DNA from: Gammaproteobacteria bacterium
GTDB lineage: Bacteria; Pseudomonadota; Gammaproteobacteria; Competibacterales; Competibacteraceae
Assembly (NCBI GenBank): GCA_024235135.1
Contig: JACKMZ010000009.1
Coordinates: 1 to 64,000, forward strand
DNA length: 64,000 bases
Reading direction: 5' to 3'
Shown here: positions 61,687-64,000 of the stretch, in pieces
Numbering within the stretch: position 1 is the first letter of the stretch
How the letters are laid out: every line of letters starts with the position of its first letter
Program-made: the position numbers and the translations under genes
Notes under the pieces: generated by a model
Seen by the model: the letters and a program-made list of their open reading frames with translations, nothing else
What the model was told of the DNA's origin: nothing
Databases searched by the model: none

Positions 61687-62379
61687 ATGAGTGCCAAGCG
61701 ACTTTTGATCGTAGAAGATGAACAACCGGTTCGGGAAATGATCGGTTTCGTCCTGAGCAGCGCGGGATACGAGATTCAGGAAGCGACCGACGCACGCGAG
61801 GCGCAAAGCCAGATCGCGGAAGATTTACCCGATCTGATTTTGCTTGACTGGATGTTACCGGGCGTGAGCGGCATCGAATACGCCCGTCGTCTGAAGAAAG
61901 AGGAACTCACTCGCGAGATTCCCATCATCATGCTGACGGCGCGCGTCGAGGAAGAAGACAAGGTGTTGGGTCTGGAAAGCGGCGCGGACGATTACATCAC
62001 CAAGCCCTTTTCCCCGCGCGAACTGGTCGCCCGTATCAAGGCCGTCATGCGCCGGGGCACGCCGGGTGGGGACGACGAAATGCTAGTCGCCAACGGGCTC
62101 AAGCTGGATATCGCCAGTCATCGGGTAACGGCGGGCGAGGTGACGCTGGAGATCGGTCCTACCGAATACCGCTTGCTGGAATTTTTTATGGCGCACCCGG
62201 AGCGCGTCTACAGCCGCAGCCAATTGCTGGACCGGGTCTGGGGCAGCAATGTCTACGTGGAGGAGCGTACGGTGGATGTACACATTCGTCGGTTGCGGAA
62301 GGCCCTGGAGCCCCACGGCTGTGACAATCTGATTCAGACTGTGCGCGGTGCGGGCTACCGTTTCTCGACAAGGACATGA
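61687..62379 (+). CDS. phoB: Phosphate regulon response regulator
   Basis: A 230-residue OmpR/PhoB-type regulator. The receiver domain (1-120) has the phospho-acceptor D54 in ILLDWMLPGVSGIEYARRL, Thr/Ser in IIMLTARVEEEDKV, and Lys in DDYITKPFSPRELV. The winged-helix domain has LKLDIASHRVTAGEVTLEIG, LLEFFMAHPERVYSRSQLLD, VWGSNVYVEERTVDVHIRRL and TVRGAGYRF. The Pho box upstream and the phoR and ppx genes downstream give the assignment. The stop is 1 bp from the phoR start. Confidence 0.97.
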   Translation: MSAKRLLIVEDEQPVREMIGFVLSSAGYEIQEATDAREAQSQIAEDLPDLILLDWMLPGVSGIEYARRLKKEELTREIPIIMLTARVEEEDKVLGLESGADDYITKPFSPRELVARIKAVMRRGTPGGDDEMLVANGLKLDIASHRVTAGEVTLEIGPTEYRLLEFFMAHPERVYSRSQLLDRVWGSNVYVEERTVDVHIRRLRKALEPHGCDNLIQTVRGAGYRFSTRT

Positions 62380-62380
62380 T

Positions 62381-63715
62381 GTGCCTAATCCCTGGCCGAT
62401 CCTGTTGGGTCGTACGCTGGGACTGCTGCTGCTGGCCGGGCTGCTGGGCTGGTTCATCGGCCATGTTACGCCAGTCCTGCTGATTGCCGCCCTGGCTTGC
62501 TTGGGCTGGCATCTCTACCATCTCTATCGTCTGGAACGCTGGCTGAATGCGGGGGTTCCCATCCGCTGGCCGGATACCGCGCCGCTGCAGGGCAGCGCCA
62601 TCTGGAAACCGCTGTACCGCACGGTGTATCGCCTGCAGCAACGCAGCCGCAAGCGCAAGCGCAAGCTGAGCCGTTTTCTCGAACAGTTCCAGGCCGCCGC
62701 CTTCGCCTTGCCGGACGCCGCCGTGGTGCTCAAGGACGACGATACGGTCGCCTGGTGCAACGAATCCGCACGGCGCCTCTTGGGGCTGCGTCCGCCTCAG
62801 GATTTCGGGTTGCGTATCACCACTCTGGTCCGCCATCCCAGTTTCGTCGAATTTCTGACCCGCCGCGATTACGAAGACTGCGTCGAATTCCCATCCCCCG
62901 TGACCGATGTCGTGTCCCTGAACGTGCGGGTCGTTCCTTATGGGAAGAAACGCCGTCTGTTGCTGGCCGCGGATGTCTCGCGGCTGCATCGGCTGGAACA
63001 GATCCGCCGCGATTTCGTCGCCAACGTCTCCCACGAACTGCGCACCCCCCTGACCGTCATCAACGGTTACCTCGAAACCCTGCTGGACAGCGACGACATG
63101 GATCGCTGGGATCTCCCGCTGCGGCGTATGCAACAGCAGGCCGGGCGCATGCTGCACATTATCGAAAGCCTGCTGATGCTGTCGCGTTTGGAAACGCAAG
63201 GCGAAACTTCTCCGCCGCAAACGGTGAAAACGCCGGACCTGCTGGAAGCCATCGTTGAGGATGCCGTCGCCCTCAGTGGCGAACACGGGCACCACATTCA
63301 CCTGGAAGCCGACCATCAGTTATGGATACGGGGCTGGGAACGCGAACTGCGCAGCGCGTTTTCCAATCTGGTGTACAACGCCGTGCGCCATACCCCGGAC
63401 GGCAGCAAAATCACCATTCGTTGGTATGAGGACCCGCGGGGCGCGCATCTCGAAGTCGAGGACAACGGCGATGGCATCCCGGCCAATCATCTGCCGCGCA
63501 TCACCGAGCGTTTCTACCGGGTGGATCGCGGTCGCCAGCGTGAAAAAGGCGGTACCGGGCTGGGACTGGCTATTGTCAAACATGTCATGCATCATCACGA
63601 CGGACAGCTCAATGTCATCAGTCTGGTGGGGGTAGGCAGTCTGTTCGCCTGTGATTTTCAAACCACGCAGATAGTCCGCAAGCCATTGCCCGTCGCCGAT
63701 CGAGCCACCTCCTGA
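62381..63715 (+). CDS. phoR: Phosphate regulon sensor histidine kinase
   Basis: A 444-residue sensor kinase. Two N-terminal hydrophobic segments (residues about 5-45) with almost no periplasmic loop match PhoR. A Lys/Arg-rich linker (RSRKRKRKLSRFLEQF) and PAS domain (FALPDAAVVLKDDDTVAWCN) follow. HisKA has VANVSHELRTPLTVINGYLE, and HATPase has FSNLVYNAVRHTPDGSK, VEDNGDGIPANHL and GGTGLGLAIVKHVM. The start is GTG at 62381, just after the phoB TGA and with AAGGA upstream; an in-frame GTG at 62348 would overlap phoB. Confidence 0.96.
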   Translation: MPNPWPILLGRTLGLLLLAGLLGWFIGHVTPVLLIAALACLGWHLYHLYRLERWLNAGVPIRWPDTAPLQGSAIWKPLYRTVYRLQQRSRKRKRKLSRFLEQFQAAAFALPDAAVVLKDDDTVAWCNESARRLLGLRPPQDFGLRITTLVRHPSFVEFLTRRDYEDCVEFPSPVTDVVSLNVRVVPYGKKRRLLLAADVSRLHRLEQIRRDFVANVSHELRTPLTVINGYLETLLDSDDMDRWDLPLRRMQQQAGRMLHIIESLLMLSRLETQGETSPPQTVKTPDLLEAIVEDAVALSGEHGHHIHLEADHQLWIRGWERELRSAFSNLVYNAVRHTPDGSKITIRWYEDPRGAHLEVEDNGDGIPANHLPRITERFYRVDRGRQREKGGTGLGLAIVKHVMHHHDGQLNVISLVGVGSLFACDFQTTQIVRKPLPVADRATS

Positions 63716-63759
63716 AGTCGGCGTGGATTTCGAACAGTCAACCCCAGGAGACTGACACA

Positions 63760-64000
63760 GTGCCCGACACTATCGCCGCCATCGATCTGGGTTCCAACAG
63801 CTTTCATCTGATTGTCGCGCGGTTGGTCAACGGTCATCTGCAGATCGTCGACCGCCTGCGGGAAATGGTCCAATTGGGAGCCGGCCTGGACAAAGATCAT
63901 TGGCTTTCCGAGGAGGCGCAGAACCGCGCGCTGGATTGCCTGGCTCGTTTCGGTCAACGGCTGCGTCCCATGCCCGGATCGCGGGTGCGGGTCGTGGGCA
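63760..64000 (+). CDS. ppx: Exopolyphosphatase (Ppx/GppA family), N-terminal part
   Basis: The first 80 residues of a Ppx/GppA phosphatase are present, cut by the window edge. It starts at GTG 63760 with CAGGAG upstream and reads VPDTIAAIDLGSNSFHLIVA, the ASKHA phosphate-1 motif, then DRLREMVQLGAGLD. Ppx cleaves terminal phosphate from polyphosphate; GppA-type enzymes hydrolyse pppGpp. Its place after phoR favours Ppx. Confidence 0.93.
   Translation, partial: MPDTIAAIDLGSNSFHLIVARLVNGHLQIVDRLREMVQLGAGLDKDHWLSEEAQNRALDCLARFGQRLRPMPGSRVRVVG

Overview
This 64 kb window is a gene-dense, roughly 58% GC chromosomal segment. It most likely comes from a gammaproteobacterium. The evidence is the L13/S9 ribosomal pair, an E. 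coli-type SpeD, the mutY-yggX and rpe-gph-trpE order, a YhfA-like OsmC protein beside speD and coq7, a di-haem cytochrome c4, PilU with a FimX-like protein, NQR, and PhoB/PhoR/Ppx. The exact order cannot be resolved from sequence alone. The metabolism looks aerobic or respiratory, with ubiquinone (Coq7, ETF-QO, Na+-NQR), assimilatory sulfate activation, type IV pili, and storage of neutral lipid or PHA. I saw no rRNA, tRNA, CRISPR array, insertion sequence or prophage.

Layout. 1-0.6 kb: rpsI (cut by the edge) and rplM with a good promoter. 0.8-9.8 kb: coq7, then a long minus-strand block read in the order mutY, yggX, rpe, gph, trpE, trpG, trpD, trpC, yhfA-like, speD. 9.8-18.2 kb: an SDR protein, a FimX-like double-degenerate GGDEF/EAL response regulator, cytochrome c4, a PilZ-queF-cysZ overlapping set, an aminotransferase and pilU. 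18.3-25.6 kb: sthA, a fused ATP sulfurylase/APS kinase, and a manC-manB-VanZ-like sugar-nucleotide set. 26-31.1 kb: a TetR regulator and a lipid-body cluster (wax ester synthase/DGAT, two phasins flanking a patatin lipase, and divergent acyl-CoA-binding protein). 31.2-35.5 kb: PrxQ, a type II NADH dehydrogenase-like flavoprotein, ETF-QO and a Bax inhibitor-1 family protein.

35.6-45.2 kb: a minus-strand one-carbon block read in the order mccB-like carboxyltransferase, glyA, gcvT, gcvH, gcvP, gcvR-like, MmgE/PrpD. 45.5-47.5 kb: a SMI1/KNR4-like protein, pnuC and nadR (NMN uptake and NAD synthesis). 47.5-49.8 kb: a second phasin-patatin pair with a protein of unknown function. 49.9-53.2 kb: an ABC exporter pair, a CBS protein and apbE. 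53.2-59.1 kb: nqrABCDEF. 59.4-64 kb: a malyl-CoA/citryl-CoA lyase-like protein, trxB, and phoB-phoR-ppx behind a clear Pho box (ppx is cut by the window edge).

The most interesting system is the duplicated phasin-patatin arrangement. One copy is joined to WS/DGAT and a bacterial ACBP, and the other is translationally coupled to an unrecognised protein. No PHA synthase is in view, so this looks like a coat protein plus lipase module for wax-ester/triacylglycerol bodies, although PHA granules cannot be excluded. Other points of note are the FimX-like protein with an extra receiver domain, a hairpin that would mask the PrxQ ribosome binding site, a VanZ-domain protein coupled to mannose activation, and an orphan MccB-type carboxyltransferase.
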